Source: an uncultured Bacillota bacterium
GTDB lineage: Bacteria > Bacillota > JAAYKD01
NCBI GenBank assembly: GCA_937897315.1
Contig: CALCNS010000355.1
Span: forward strand, 1-18,865
Reading direction: 5' to 3'
Length of the DNA: 18,865 bases
A program made the position numbers and the translations under genes. Under the pieces are notes generated by a model. The model was not told where the DNA came from. It ran no database searches and was given only the letters and a program-made list of their open reading frames with translations. Positions 7,481-14,769 of this stretch are shown one piece after another. Position 1 is the stretch's first letter, and each line of letters begins with the position of its first letter.

Positions 7481-8307
7481 GAACACTTCGCTCTTTCGAA
7501 AAGCGCAGCCCGTCTTTTGCCATAGGAAGTAGTATGATTGCATTTTTGTTGGGTTTTATGGTACTCAGCTTTTTTTGGACACCGTATCCTCCCAACAATC
7601 CCAGTGCGTTACAGCAATTACAAGCTCCCTCCTTTCTCCATTGGTTGGGTACTGATCATTTAGGTCGCGATGTCTTTAGTCGATTGATGATGGCCTCACA
7701 AACGGCCTTTTTGGTAGGCAGCGCTTCGGTGGCCACCGGATCTCTGATTGGCGTCCCCTTAGGGTTGGCTTGTGGGTATTATGGGGGATGGTTTGATCTT
7801 GTCATCGTGCGAATTCTCGACGCCATGAAAGCCATTCCCAGTTTACTACTGGCTTTAATGCTGATCTCGGTCTTTGGTTCCGGTATGACCGTCACCGTTT
7901 TTGCTATTGCTGTTTTGTCCATACCGCTATATGCCCGTATGGCGCGGAGCAGTGCAATGCAGCTGAAAAACCTCGATTACATGCAGTGGACTCAACTCAT
8001 TGGGATTGGTAGTGGGAGAATCCTTTTTCATCACCTGCTACCCAACCTTCGCTCTTCTTTGTTGGTCACTGCATCTTTGGGGTTTGCCAACGCGGTTTTA
8101 ACCGAAGCAGGCTTGTCCTATTTGGGATTAGGTGTCCAACCACCCGACCCTTCTTGGGGCAAAATGCTATCGGAAGCACAAAACTACTTGTTTAATGCTC
8201 CTTGGCTGGCCATCGGGTCCGGTTTATCGATTACACTCTTGGTTTTGGGCTTTAACCTCTTGGGTGATGGCTTGCGCGATTTGGGCGATCGCCGTAGAAA
8301 GGATTGA
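7477..8307 (+). CDS. oppC: Peptide ABC transporter permease (DppC/OppC type)
   Basis: This 276-residue second permease of the peptide transporter has a normal length for DppC. One N-terminal TM helix (about 17-38) is followed by the periplasm-side HWLGTDHLGRDVFSRLMMASQTAF signature (about 56-78) of the OppC N-terminal domain, and then five TM helices. The C-terminal TEAGLSYLGLGVQPPDPSWGKML is a near-invariant family block. The EAA loop reads YMQWTQLIGIGSGRILFHHLLPN: the usual 'vEAAralGas' Glu-Ala-Ala is replaced by Gln-Trp-Thr, although the downstream Gly and the LPN end are kept. ATG 7477 overlaps the oppB stop in ATGA with GAGGAAG upstream, indicating coupled translation. It would form the membrane channel with OppB. 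Confidence 0.93.
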   Translation: MRTLRSFEKRSPSFAIGSSMIAFLLGFMVLSFFWTPYPPNNPSALQQLQAPSFLHWLGTDHLGRDVFSRLMMASQTAFLVGSASVATGSLIGVPLGLACGYYGGWFDLVIVRILDAMKAIPSLLLALMLISVFGSGMTVTVFAIAVLSIPLYARMARSSAMQLKNLDYMQWTQLIGIGSGRILFHHLLPNLRSSLLVTASLGFANAVLTEAGLSYLGLGVQPPDPSWGKMLSEAQNYLFNAPWLAIGSGLSITLLVLGFNLLGDGLRDLGDRRRKD

Positions 8308-8312
8308 CCGCC

Positions 8313-9305
8313 ATGCAACAAAACAAAGAGTTATGCCGTGTAGAACACATCAGCGTTTCCGTACCCTATGTCGGAAAATATTACCCTGCAGTCCATGATT
8401 TGAGTTTTCGCATGAATGTAGGCGATAGTGTTGGCCTCATTGGTGAGTCGGGTAGCGGAAAAAGCTTAACCGCGCAAGCGATTGCAGGGCTCTTACCTGA
8501 GCAGGTTCAGCGGAGTTCAGGACATATTTATTTTGATGGCATAGACTTGACTCAGTTGACCGAAGAAGAACTACGAGCCTACCGCGGTTTCGATATTACC
8601 ATGGTCTTTCAGGACTCTGCAACCTCTTTGAACCCCTTATTGACGATTGGCTACCAAATGCGGGAAGTTCTTTTACTTCATTGCAGAGAGATTCAAGGGA
8701 AAGCCGCTCAAGAACAGCATTTAATTGCCAGTTTAGAAGAAGTGGGCTTAGACCGACCCCGTGAAGTCCTGCAAAAATACCCGCACCAATTATCAGGCGG
8801 TCAACGACAAAGAGTGATGCTGGCCATGGTCATGCTACCCAAACCCCGCTTGTTGTTAGCAGACGAACCGACAACCGCTTTGGATTTAACCACTCAGCAA
8901 CAAATCTTAACTCTGATTCGAAATCTTCAGCAGAAGCATGAGCTGACTTTACTGATGATTTCGCATAACATACAGGTGGTACGTTCTTTATGCGAACGCA
9001 CCATGGTGCTCTATGCCGGTCAAATTGTGGAATCGGGTCCTACCAACGAAGTGCTAACTCACCCCATGCATCCCTATACACTAGCTCTGCTCGATTCGAA
9101 ACCCAGTTTCCAGCGCAAAGGACAAACATTGGAAATGGTGGAAGGAATGGTCCCGCCGTTGGATCAACGCCAGGTGCCTTGCAATTTCGCTCCTCGCTGT
9201 CCGTTCCGGACCGAGGTTTGTGACAGAGAAATCCATGAGTTCCATCGGGGTGAGCACAGTGTTCTGTGTAATTACCCCCGATCTGGAAAGGCGGTGAGCG
9301 TATGA
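8313..9305 (+). CDS. oppD: Peptide ABC transporter ATP-binding protein (DppD/OppD type)
   Basis: This 330-residue ATPase energises peptide import from the cytoplasmic face. Walker A GESGSGKS (44-51), the Q-loop FQD (99-101), the ABC signature LSGGQRQ (160-166), Walker B LLLADEP (180-186) with catalytic Glu185, the D-loop TTALD and the switch His218 are all present. The C-terminal peptide-transporter extension has PCNFAPRCPFRTEVC, the Cys cluster which in some homologues binds an iron-sulfur cluster. ATG 8313 is preferred because AAAGGA (8298-8303) ends 9 bases before it; the in-frame TTG 8304 would overlap the oppC stop and sit directly on that ribosome binding site. The 3' end overlaps the next ATPase in ATGA. 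Confidence 0.94.
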   Translation: MQQNKELCRVEHISVSVPYVGKYYPAVHDLSFRMNVGDSVGLIGESGSGKSLTAQAIAGLLPEQVQRSSGHIYFDGIDLTQLTEEELRAYRGFDITMVFQDSATSLNPLLTIGYQMREVLLLHCREIQGKAAQEQHLIASLEEVGLDRPREVLQKYPHQLSGGQRQRVMLAMVMLPKPRLLLADEPTTALDLTTQQQILTLIRNLQQKHELTLLMISHNIQVVRSLCERTMVLYAGQIVESGPTNEVLTHPMHPYTLALLDSKPSFQRKGQTLEMVEGMVPPLDQRQVPCNFAPRCPFRTEVCDREIHEFHRGEHSVLCNYPRSGKAVSV

Positions 9306-10273
9306 TGACCACACAACCACCGTTAATCCGGCTGCAAGATGTTTTGAAAACGTATGCTGCTCCTAAGACTTCCCTCTTTGACTCACCCCAGCGCTTCATT
9401 GCCGTAAACCACTTAGATTTTGAGATGCAAAAAGGTGAAGTTTTGGGGTTAATTGGCGAGTCCGGCTGCGGAAAGACCACAACGGCTCGAATCATTGCAC
9501 GGTTACTTAAGCCCGATTCTGGGAAGATATTTTTAAACGGCACCGATATATTACCTTTGGATGACTATGATTTTCGTCCATTCCGACGTCAGATCCAAAT
9601 GATTTTTCAGGATCCTCAGCAAGTGCTAAATCCTTCCTTGACCATAGAACAAATCCTCATGGAACCCCTGATTGGTTTTCACATTCTGAGAAACGACAAA
9701 GAACGGCGAGAATTCATTCGTCTAGAATTGCCCGATGTAGGGTTGGACAATACGTATTTGCCACGTTATCCGCACCAGCTGTCGGGTGGGCAGAGACAAC
9801 GAGTTGCAATTCTGAGCGCATTATTGGTGAAACCCGCTCTGCTGATTGCCGACGAAGTGGTATCGGCTTTGGATTTATCGATTCAAGCCCAAATCTTAAA
9901 CCTTCTGCAGACGCTTAGGGAGAAGCATCAGTTATCGATGCTCTTTATCTCTCACGATTTGCATGTGGTATCGTGGTTGGCAGATCGTATTTTGGTCATG
10001 TACCGGGGTAGCCTGGTAGAAGAAGCCACCACCGAAGAATTGTTGCGCAACCCCATCCATCCTTATACCCAATCGTTGCTGGCGGCAGCGGATTTATTCG
10101 AAGGGAACTTGCCCACTGAGGGTATTGGTTGGGGAGTCGCCTCTGATCTCTGTTGTCCTTATGCCGAATTATGCCCCCAATCAACGGAACTTTGCCGGTC
10201 GCAACGACCTCCTGTTCAGGTGTTAGCCAATGGACATCGGGTGGCTTGCCATTGCAGACAAAAAGGCGTATAA
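9302..10273 (+). CDS. oppF: Peptide ABC transporter ATP-binding protein (DppF/OppF type)
   Basis: This 323-residue second ATPase pairs with OppD. It carries Walker A GESGCGKTT (52-60), the Q-loop FQDPQQVLNP (102-111), signature LSGGQRQ (160-166), Walker B/D-loop LLIADEVVSALD (180-191) and switch His218. The usual DEPVSALD reads DEVVSALD: the catalytic Glu is kept while the following Pro is Val. The C-terminal oligopeptide extension is present with clustered cysteines (CCPYAELCPQSTELC and a CHC near the end). The long segment before the Q-loop that distinguishes OppF from OppD is seen as SLFDSPQRFIAVNHLDF. ATG 9302 overlaps the oppD stop; GGAAAGG lies upstream. It closes the five-component transporter; the AEC permease follows after 43 bases. 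Confidence 0.94.
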   Translation: MMTTQPPLIRLQDVLKTYAAPKTSLFDSPQRFIAVNHLDFEMQKGEVLGLIGESGCGKTTTARIIARLLKPDSGKIFLNGTDILPLDDYDFRPFRRQIQMIFQDPQQVLNPSLTIEQILMEPLIGFHILRNDKERREFIRLELPDVGLDNTYLPRYPHQLSGGQRQRVAILSALLVKPALLIADEVVSALDLSIQAQILNLLQTLREKHQLSMLFISHDLHVVSWLADRILVMYRGSLVEEATTEELLRNPIHPYTQSLLAAADLFEGNLPTEGIGWGVASDLCCPYAELCPQSTELCRSQRPPVQVLANGHRVACHCRQKGV

Positions 10274-10316
10274 TAACTCAGTCTGCTAACTTTCCTGTTT
10301 TTAAAAGGAGGTCCCC

Positions 10317-11258
10317 ATGTCCAATACGATGAACATTGTTCTCACCATCTTTGCCATGATCGGTTTTGGTTTTTATTTAACCAAGATAAAACTCATCGAC
10401 GAGAAAATCGCCAAATTCATTGCAACCTTGGTTGTCACCTATGTGGTTCCTGCCACTTTAATCAACAATATGATGGGCTATTTCACCTTAGAGGGCCTTC
10501 GCGCTGCCGGGTGGGGTTTACTCGCTCCGTTCTTTTCCATTCTGGCTACTTTCCTCTTATCGTATCCAGTGATCTACTTGTTGAAGATACCAAAAGGCCA
10601 GCGTGGTGTCTTTTCGGCCTTGTTTGGCTTCTCCAACACCATATTTGTGGGTTTACCCGTCTGTGTTGCCTTGTTTGGAAATGAAGCTGCCCCGCTAGCA
10701 CTCTTGACATTTGCTGCCAACAGCATTCTTTTCTGGGGTATCGCTGCTCCAAACATCCGCAGAGATGCCAGACCCGGAGAAAAAGTGAGTCTGGCTGAAA
10801 ACCTGAAAAAAATGATGTCTCCTGCCTTAATCACGTTGGTCACCTGCATTGTTCTCATTTTTTTGCGGTTCCCCATGCCAAAACTGATTATGGATACAAC
10901 CAAGTACATTGGAAGTATGAGCACACCTCTTGCTCTTATTTATATTGGTCATATTTTAGCGGGATTAGGTCTAAAGAACTTGCGTTGCACCAAAGAGCTC
11001 TTCTTTGTATGCTTGGGTCGTTTTGTCATTGCTCCCATGGTTACCATAGCTTTGATGAAATTCTTTCATATCGAAGGCTTGCTAGCACGGGTGACGATTA
11101 TTCAATCGGCCATGCCCGGTATGGCCCAAGCCCCCATTGTTGCCGCTTTATATGGTTCTGACCCAGAATTTGCTGCCTCTGCTGTGTCCATATCCACTCT
11201 CATTGGGTTATTGTTCCTACCGATTTACATGTACCTTTTTACCATACTTGGGATTTAA
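10317..11258 (+). CDS. AEC-family (auxin efflux carrier-like) membrane transporter
   Basis: This 313-residue protein is almost entirely hydrophobic, with about ten TM helices in two halves, matching the PF03547 (Mem_trans) family of secondary carriers. Family marks include the N-terminal IFAMIGFGFYLTKIKLIDEKIAKFIATLVVTYVVPATLINNM, FGFSNTIFVGLPVCVALFG in the first bundle, and the C-terminal QSAMPGMAQAPIVAALYGSDPEFAASAVSISTL. Characterised bacterial members move malate, malonate or other organic acids, sometimes amino acids, and plant relatives export auxin. Substrate is not readable here. AAAAGGAGGT (10303-10312) gives it one of the strongest ribosome binding sites in the window. It is in the same direction as the opp operon with a 43-base gap and no terminator between, so read-through is likely. 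Confidence 0.9.
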   Translation: MSNTMNIVLTIFAMIGFGFYLTKIKLIDEKIAKFIATLVVTYVVPATLINNMMGYFTLEGLRAAGWGLLAPFFSILATFLLSYPVIYLLKIPKGQRGVFSALFGFSNTIFVGLPVCVALFGNEAAPLALLTFAANSILFWGIAAPNIRRDARPGEKVSLAENLKKMMSPALITLVTCIVLIFLRFPMPKLIMDTTKYIGSMSTPLALIYIGHILAGLGLKNLRCTKELFFVCLGRFVIAPMVTIALMKFFHIEGLLARVTIIQSAMPGMAQAPIVAALYGSDPEFAASAVSISTLIGLLFLPIYMYLFTILGI

Positions 11259-11343
11259 ACCAGAGAATCCCCTTTCATCCTTCAAGCACGACGATAATAC
11301 CCGCCGTTATTTTATTTTTTTATGTCGAAAACTGGCGGAACAC

Positions 11344-11402
11344 TTATCAATTTGATAAAAAATTCGTCAATTTTGACAAAAAATTTGTCAATGACTTGTC
11401 AA
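11344..11402 (+). repeat. ~21-bp repeat array of TTGAYAA/TTRTCAA half-sites (putative operator)
   Basis: Half-sites lie in regular phase. Leftward-type TTATCAA, TCGTCAA, TTGTCAA and TTGTCAA start at 11344, 11364, 11385 and 11396; rightward-type TTGATAA and TTGACAA start at 11352 and 11373. The repeat unit is 20-21 bases, two helical turns, with the last step 11 bases. TTATCAA-T-TTGATAA is a perfect palindrome, and TTGACAAA-3-TTTGTCAA is another. The final copy contains the promoter -35 box, so a bound protein would probably block RNA polymerase. The half-site resembles CRP/FNR-family motifs (inference). Confidence 0.6.
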
Positions 11403-11424
11403 AATTCCTGAAGTATGGTATATT
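11396..11424 (+). promoter_or_regulatory. Sigma-A-type promoter with extended -10 for the riboswitch/S9 peptidase transcript
   Basis: -35 TTGTCA (11396-11401), a 17-base spacer, and -10 TATATT (11419-11424) with the upstream TGG that makes an extended -10. Transcription should start near 11431, about 22 bases before the first paired bases of the riboswitch. Confidence 0.82.
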
Positions 11425-11450
11425 AATACTGCGCTTGATTCGCGCACAAT

Positions 11451-11565
11451 GTGAGAGGGTTTCTAGGGTTCCAACAGCATTTGCTGGTTTGGTCCAAGCG
11501 AAACCACGTTTCGTTTTTAGCGAAACGGACACCGTGAGAATAAAATGCTCTGCGGAAGGTCTCCG
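11451..11565 (+). ncRNA. ykkC-family riboswitch, most like subtype 2 (ppGpp/PRPP/nucleotide-sensing group)
   Basis: The conserved ykkC core is seen in order. TTTCTAGGGTTCC (11460-11472) leads into hairpin CCAACAGC/GCTGGTTTGG, ending in GGTCCAAG (11491-11498). A second hairpin CGTTTCG/CGAAACG (11507-11527) follows, then ACACCG (11529-11534) and GAG-AATAAAAT-GCTC with GCGGAAGG (11552-11559). Family knowledge: guanidine-I RNAs have GGTCCGAGAG and ACGG-type 3' segments, whereas subtype 2 RNAs have GGTCCAAG and ACACCG, as here. That favours subtype 2; 2a (ppGpp), 2b (PRPP) and 2c/2d (nucleotides or unknown) cannot be separated with confidence by eye. A closing P1 helix can form from GAGA/TTTC (11453-11456, 11460-11463) with GGAA/TCTC (11554-11557, 11560-11563, with G-U). 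That strand is also the left arm of the following terminator, so ligand binding should favour read-through (ON switch, inference). Confidence 0.82.
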
Positions 11566-11592
11566 ATCGATAATCGGCGGGCTTCCTTTTTT
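11554..11592 (+). terminator. Riboswitch expression-platform intrinsic terminator
   Basis: GGAAG (11554-11558) pairs with CTTCC (11582-11586), and inside it CCGAT (11563-11567) pairs with ATCGG (11573-11577); two further pairs join them across small internal loops. Six T follow. The left arm is shared with the 3' strand of the riboswitch P1 helix, giving mutually exclusive structures. Confidence 0.82.
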
Positions 11593-11657
11593 ATTTCATG
11601 GTTCTCATATTTCCTCCTCTCTTTTTTTAATGTTTTGTTCTGTTTATTCCTCTCATG

Positions 11658-11691
11658 GCCGCTCTGTCTTTGGACAGGGCGGCGTTTTTTT
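11658..11691 (+). terminator. Second strong intrinsic terminator upstream of the S9 peptidase gene
   Basis: An 11-bp stem, GCCGCTCTGTC (11658-11668) with GACAGGGCGGC (11673-11683), has one G-U pair and a four-base TTTG loop, followed by G and seven T. No gene lies between it and the first terminator 65 bases earlier; that stretch (11593-11657) is pyrimidine-rich and seems non-coding. It must be bypassed or antiterminated for the peptidase operon to be made from the promoter at 11396-11424. Confidence 0.85.
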
Positions 11692-11778
11692 GCTCTTTTT
11701 TGACAACAAAGAAGGGGATAAGATCAAAAAAGAGAATTGGTAAAGCAAGAACTTTCGCTCATAGAAAGGAGTGCCACA

Positions 11779-13764
11779 ATGAAACCCATTTTACATGCCG
11801 CTCACCAATTCGATATGAAAACGATAAGCGACCCACAAATTTCTCCCAACGGTCAATGGGCTGTTTATGTTGTCAGCGAGACCACACTCAAAGAAGATAA
11901 AAAGGGGAGTAACCTATGGATTGCCGCTACCGATGGCAGTGTTGCTCCAAGGCAGCTAACTCAAAGCGGAAAAGACAGCAATCCAAGGTTCTCTCCCGAT
12001 GGCACCACCATTGTCTTTCACTCCAGTCGCGGTGAAAAGGGGAAGGCACAGTTTTATGCGATTCGCTTAAGCGGTGGAGAAGCCGAATTACTGGGAACCG
12101 AACCCTCCCCTAGCTCGGCTGCTATTTTTAGCCCAGACGGCAGCAAAATCGCTTTTTTATCGAACCAACCGTTGCCGGAAGGTCCTCGCTACCCCAGCGA
12201 ACCCAAAGAACTCTATGACCGAGGTGGGAAAGAAGAAAAGAAGGATGCCCCGGTGGTCATTGATGAGATGGCGTATCGTACGGACGGAAAAGGCTATATA
12301 CACCATACTTACCCGCAAATCTATGTCTTGGAATGGCAAGACCCCAATCATACTTGCCTACCTCATACGCAGGGCAAAGAGCGCATTGGTTCGGTGGTTT
12401 GGAACCAAGATGGCAGTTCGATTTACTACAGTGTCACCTGCTACTCTGAAAGTACTGTCAGCAATCGTACGGAAGTCCGAAATTTGTTATTGGCTAGCGG
12501 ACTAAACCACAAAGTCCTAGAATTTGATGGCAATATCTCCCAGATGCTCATGGCCGACCAGGGCAAAACCCTACTATGGTTAGGTAGTGACAATTCTTAC
12601 CCCAGTGGAGTCAGTCCCAGTCGTCTGTGGTCGGCACCTTTGACTCAATCCCTCCCCTTAGCAGCAGAAGCCATTACCTGCCTAACCCCGCTCGATGATG
12701 CTATGCGAAGCAATTTACGTTATTGTGCAAAGAACAACCAAGTGTATAACCTACGAGCCTGGAAGGGAAGCAACACCATAACGGTCATCCCCTTTGTCAA
12801 CGGAGAACTCGAGGACGAACAGCCCGCTACGATTGGGGCTTTGGCAATGAGTAACAGCGTAGAAATCGCCGCGGATGGTACTATGTTGTTCCTCAGTGAA
12901 AACTTCACCCATCCTGCCGAGTTATATGTCTCCAAAGAAGGCAAAGCCACTGTATTAACCTCGGTTCACGAAGCCTTCTTAAAAAAATACCCTCCCTTAC
13001 CGGTCGAACGCTTCACCTATGCCGGTGCCGATGGCTGGCCGATTGACGGCTTTTTGGTTCGCCCCTTAGATTACACTCCGGGCCAACCAGTACCCACCGT
13101 GCTTAGCATTCATGGGGGTCCCACCGGAGTTTATACCGACAGTTACCAATTCCCCTTCCAACTTTTCGCCAACCATGGATTTGCAGTCGTCTTCACCAAT
13201 CCGCGCGGTAGCGTCACCTACGGAGCCGATTTTGCCATGGGTTGCGTACAGGACCTTGGCGGTAAAGATTACGAGGATATTATGAAAGGCGTGGACCACG
13301 TCATAGCCATGGGCGTCGCCGATGCCAACCGACTTATGGTCACCGGATGGAGCTATGGCGGCTTTATGACTTCTTGGATAGTCACCCAAAACAAGCGCTT
13401 CAAAGCAGCTGTAGCCGGAGCGATTATTTCGAACTGGCTCACCCTAGCCCTCGTCAGCGATGCACAAGTCTACGGAGAGGGGTTACACGGTGGATTTGTG
13501 GTAGATGATATCCCTAAAGTCATGTCACGCAGCCCCATCACTTTTGTGCGCAATGTAGAAACCCCCACCCTGATATTGCACGGCAGCATTGATGTACGTT
13601 GCCCACAGGACCAAAGCGAGCAATTTTACTATGCTTTAAAACGGCTCGGCAAAGAGACCGTTTATGTAAAATACCCCGACCAATACCACGGTATCGTCAA
13701 ACCCTCTTATGTAGTCGATCGTTGGCAGCGAACCTTGGCCTGGTTTAAATCTCACTTAAGTTAA
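11779..13764 (+). CDS. S9-family peptidase (prolyl oligopeptidase / acylaminoacyl-peptidase-like)
   Basis: This 661-residue cytoplasmic serine peptidase has the S9 two-domain plan. The N-terminal ~400 residues form a β-propeller with PD40-type repeats (ISPNGQWAVYVVSE, FSPDGTTIVFHSSR, FSPDGSKIAFLSNQ). The C-terminal α/β-hydrolase domain carries LSIHGGPTG (oxyanion region), the nucleophile Ser525 in GWSYGGFMTSW, Asp605 in LHGSIDVRCP and His637 in QYHG, a complete triad. No signal peptide is seen. Family members release N-acylated or N-terminal dipeptide units from short oligopeptides; exact specificity is unknown. ATG 11779 is chosen because AAAGGAG (11765-11771) ends 7 bases before it. The gene lies behind a ~350-base leader with a ykkC-type riboswitch and two terminators, so its expression is probably tied to a nucleotide or alarmone signal. 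It is followed after 17 bases by the coiled-coil gene. Confidence 0.93.
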   Translation: MKPILHAAHQFDMKTISDPQISPNGQWAVYVVSETTLKEDKKGSNLWIAATDGSVAPRQLTQSGKDSNPRFSPDGTTIVFHSSRGEKGKAQFYAIRLSGGEAELLGTEPSPSSAAIFSPDGSKIAFLSNQPLPEGPRYPSEPKELYDRGGKEEKKDAPVVIDEMAYRTDGKGYIHHTYPQIYVLEWQDPNHTCLPHTQGKERIGSVVWNQDGSSIYYSVTCYSESTVSNRTEVRNLLLASGLNHKVLEFDGNISQMLMADQGKTLLWLGSDNSYPSGVSPSRLWSAPLTQSLPLAAEAITCLTPLDDAMRSNLRYCAKNNQVYNLRAWKGSNTITVIPFVNGELEDEQPATIGALAMSNSVEIAADGTMLFLSENFTHPAELYVSKEGKATVLTSVHEAFLKKYPPLPVERFTYAGADGWPIDGFLVRPLDYTPGQPVPTVLSIHGGPTGVYTDSYQFPFQLFANHGFAVVFTNPRGSVTYGADFAMGCVQDLGGKDYEDIMKGVDHVIAMGVADANRLMVTGWSYGGFMTSWIVTQNKRFKAAVAGAIISNWLTLALVSDAQVYGEGLHGGFVVDDIPKVMSRSPITFVRNVETPTLILHGSIDVRCPQDQSEQFYYALKRLGKETVYVKYPDQYHGIVKPSYVVDRWQRTLAWFKSHLS

Positions 13765-13781
13765 ATATTGGAGGAACACAG

Positions 13782-14726
13782 ATGGACCAAAAGAATACTC
13801 CTTCCACTTCCCTGCGCGATTTGAAAGAGCGTGCCGACCGAGCTAAAAAAATACAACGCATGATGGAGGAGCTGGAAGTTCAACTCGTAGAATTGGAAGA
13901 GGAAGCAGACCGCTTGGGAGCGGTACTGGATAAAGAAGAAGCCGATGTAGAACGCTTAAAAAATATGGGATTCAGTCGTTTCTTAGCCGGTGTGACCGGC
14001 AATTACTACGATCGCCTAGACAAAGAAGAACAAGAAGCGGTAGAAGCCGCCCTGGCTTATCGGCATGCACTGGACCGCGTCGATGACGTGAAATACCAAA
14101 TCGAGCGCTACCAAAGGGAAGAAGCTGAATGCAAAGCCTCTGAAGCAGAGTACCGAAAACGCTTTGCCGAAAAGCAAAAAGAAGTGGCGCAGCTTCCCGG
14201 AAAAGCCGCAGAATCGTTACGCCTTCTGCAAGAGCAAATGGAAATCAGCCGGCGCAATCAACGAGAAATCGAAGAAGCCCAGGCTGCTGGTGCAACAGCC
14301 CGTGAGGCTCTGCAAAGCGTATCGGAAAGCTTAAACTCCGCAGCCGGTTGGGGTGTCTTCGATATGGTAGGTGGTGGGCTATTTGCTACCCTTATCAAAC
14401 ACTCCCATATTGATGAAGCCAAACGGCAAATCAACCGGGTAGAAAGTGAGCTTCGAAGATTTCAAACCGAATTGCTCGACATTCGCATAAGCGGGCCTTC
14501 GGAGATCCACATCGATGGCTTCAGCAAATTCGCCGATTTCTTCTTTGATGGTTTTTTCATGGACTTCTTCATGCAAGCCAAAATCAATACCGCCCGCGAG
14601 AACGTATCTGCGGTCATTGCACAAGTCGATACCGTCATGAGCCGTTTAGAACAAATGCTACAATTAGAATCGAACGCGCAACAACAAATGCAAACCAAAA
14701 TCGAAGAGACTTTGCTAACCTTATAA
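13782..14726 (+). CDS. Unrecognised coiled-coil protein with central glycine-rich segment
   Basis: This 314-residue protein is not matched to a named family. No signal peptide and no clear transmembrane helix are seen, so it is probably cytoplasmic or membrane-associated. Residues ~9-65 and ~80-185 are highly charged, Glu/Arg/Gln-rich heptad-like coiled coil. A short interruption, NMGFSRFLAGVTGNYYDRLDKE (about 61-82), is conserved-looking. A central segment, SAAGWGVFDMVGGGLFATLIKHSHIDEAKRQINRVE (about 185-220), is rich in Gly and aromatic residues. It is followed by ISGPSEIHIDGFSKFADFFFDGFFMDFFMQAKIN (about 232-265), with six Phe-rich turns, then a second coiled coil to the end. The strongly amphipathic Phe segment could bind membrane or a partner. 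RBS GGAGG precedes ATG by 8 bases, and the 17-base gap to the S9 peptidase suggests one transcript. Codon use looks like its neighbours. Confidence 0.85.
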   Translation: MDQKNTPSTSLRDLKERADRAKKIQRMMEELEVQLVELEEEADRLGAVLDKEEADVERLKNMGFSRFLAGVTGNYYDRLDKEEQEAVEAALAYRHALDRVDDVKYQIERYQREEAECKASEAEYRKRFAEKQKEVAQLPGKAAESLRLLQEQMEISRRNQREIEEAQAAGATAREALQSVSESLNSAAGWGVFDMVGGGLFATLIKHSHIDEAKRQINRVESELRRFQTELLDIRISGPSEIHIDGFSKFADFFFDGFFMDFFMQAKINTARENVSAVIAQVDTVMSRLEQMLQLESNAQQQMQTKIEETLLTL

Positions 14727-14732
14727 ATACTA

Positions 14733-14769
14733 AAAAAGACGGTTCTCGCTTAATGAGAATCGTCTTTTT
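14733..14769. terminator. Bidirectional intrinsic terminator between convergent operons
   Basis: A 15-bp stem, AAAAAGACGGTTCTC (14733-14747) with GAGAATCGTCTTTTT (14755-14769), has one G-U pair and a 7-base loop. A-rich and T-rich flanks make it functional in both directions. It overlaps the last codons of the thioesterase gene on the minus strand. Confidence 0.88.

Noticed and set aside
11270..11340. A terminator after the AEC transporter gene (CCGCC followed by a T-rich stretch, GGCGG further on).
   Set aside because: The GC arms are 5 bases with a ~28-base loop, and the AT-only alternative stem has 4-5 pairs, too weak for an intrinsic terminator.
11451..11565. T-box or purine riboswitch in the S9 peptidase leader.
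   Set aside because: No T-box anti-terminator consensus and no guanine-aptamer loop pattern; the TCTAGGGTTCC and GGTCCAAG order is that of ykkC RNAs.
11599..11631. Tiny frame MVLIFPPLFF between the two leader terminators, as a leader peptide.
   Set aside because: No ribosome binding site and low-complexity pyrimidine-rich sequence; not supported.
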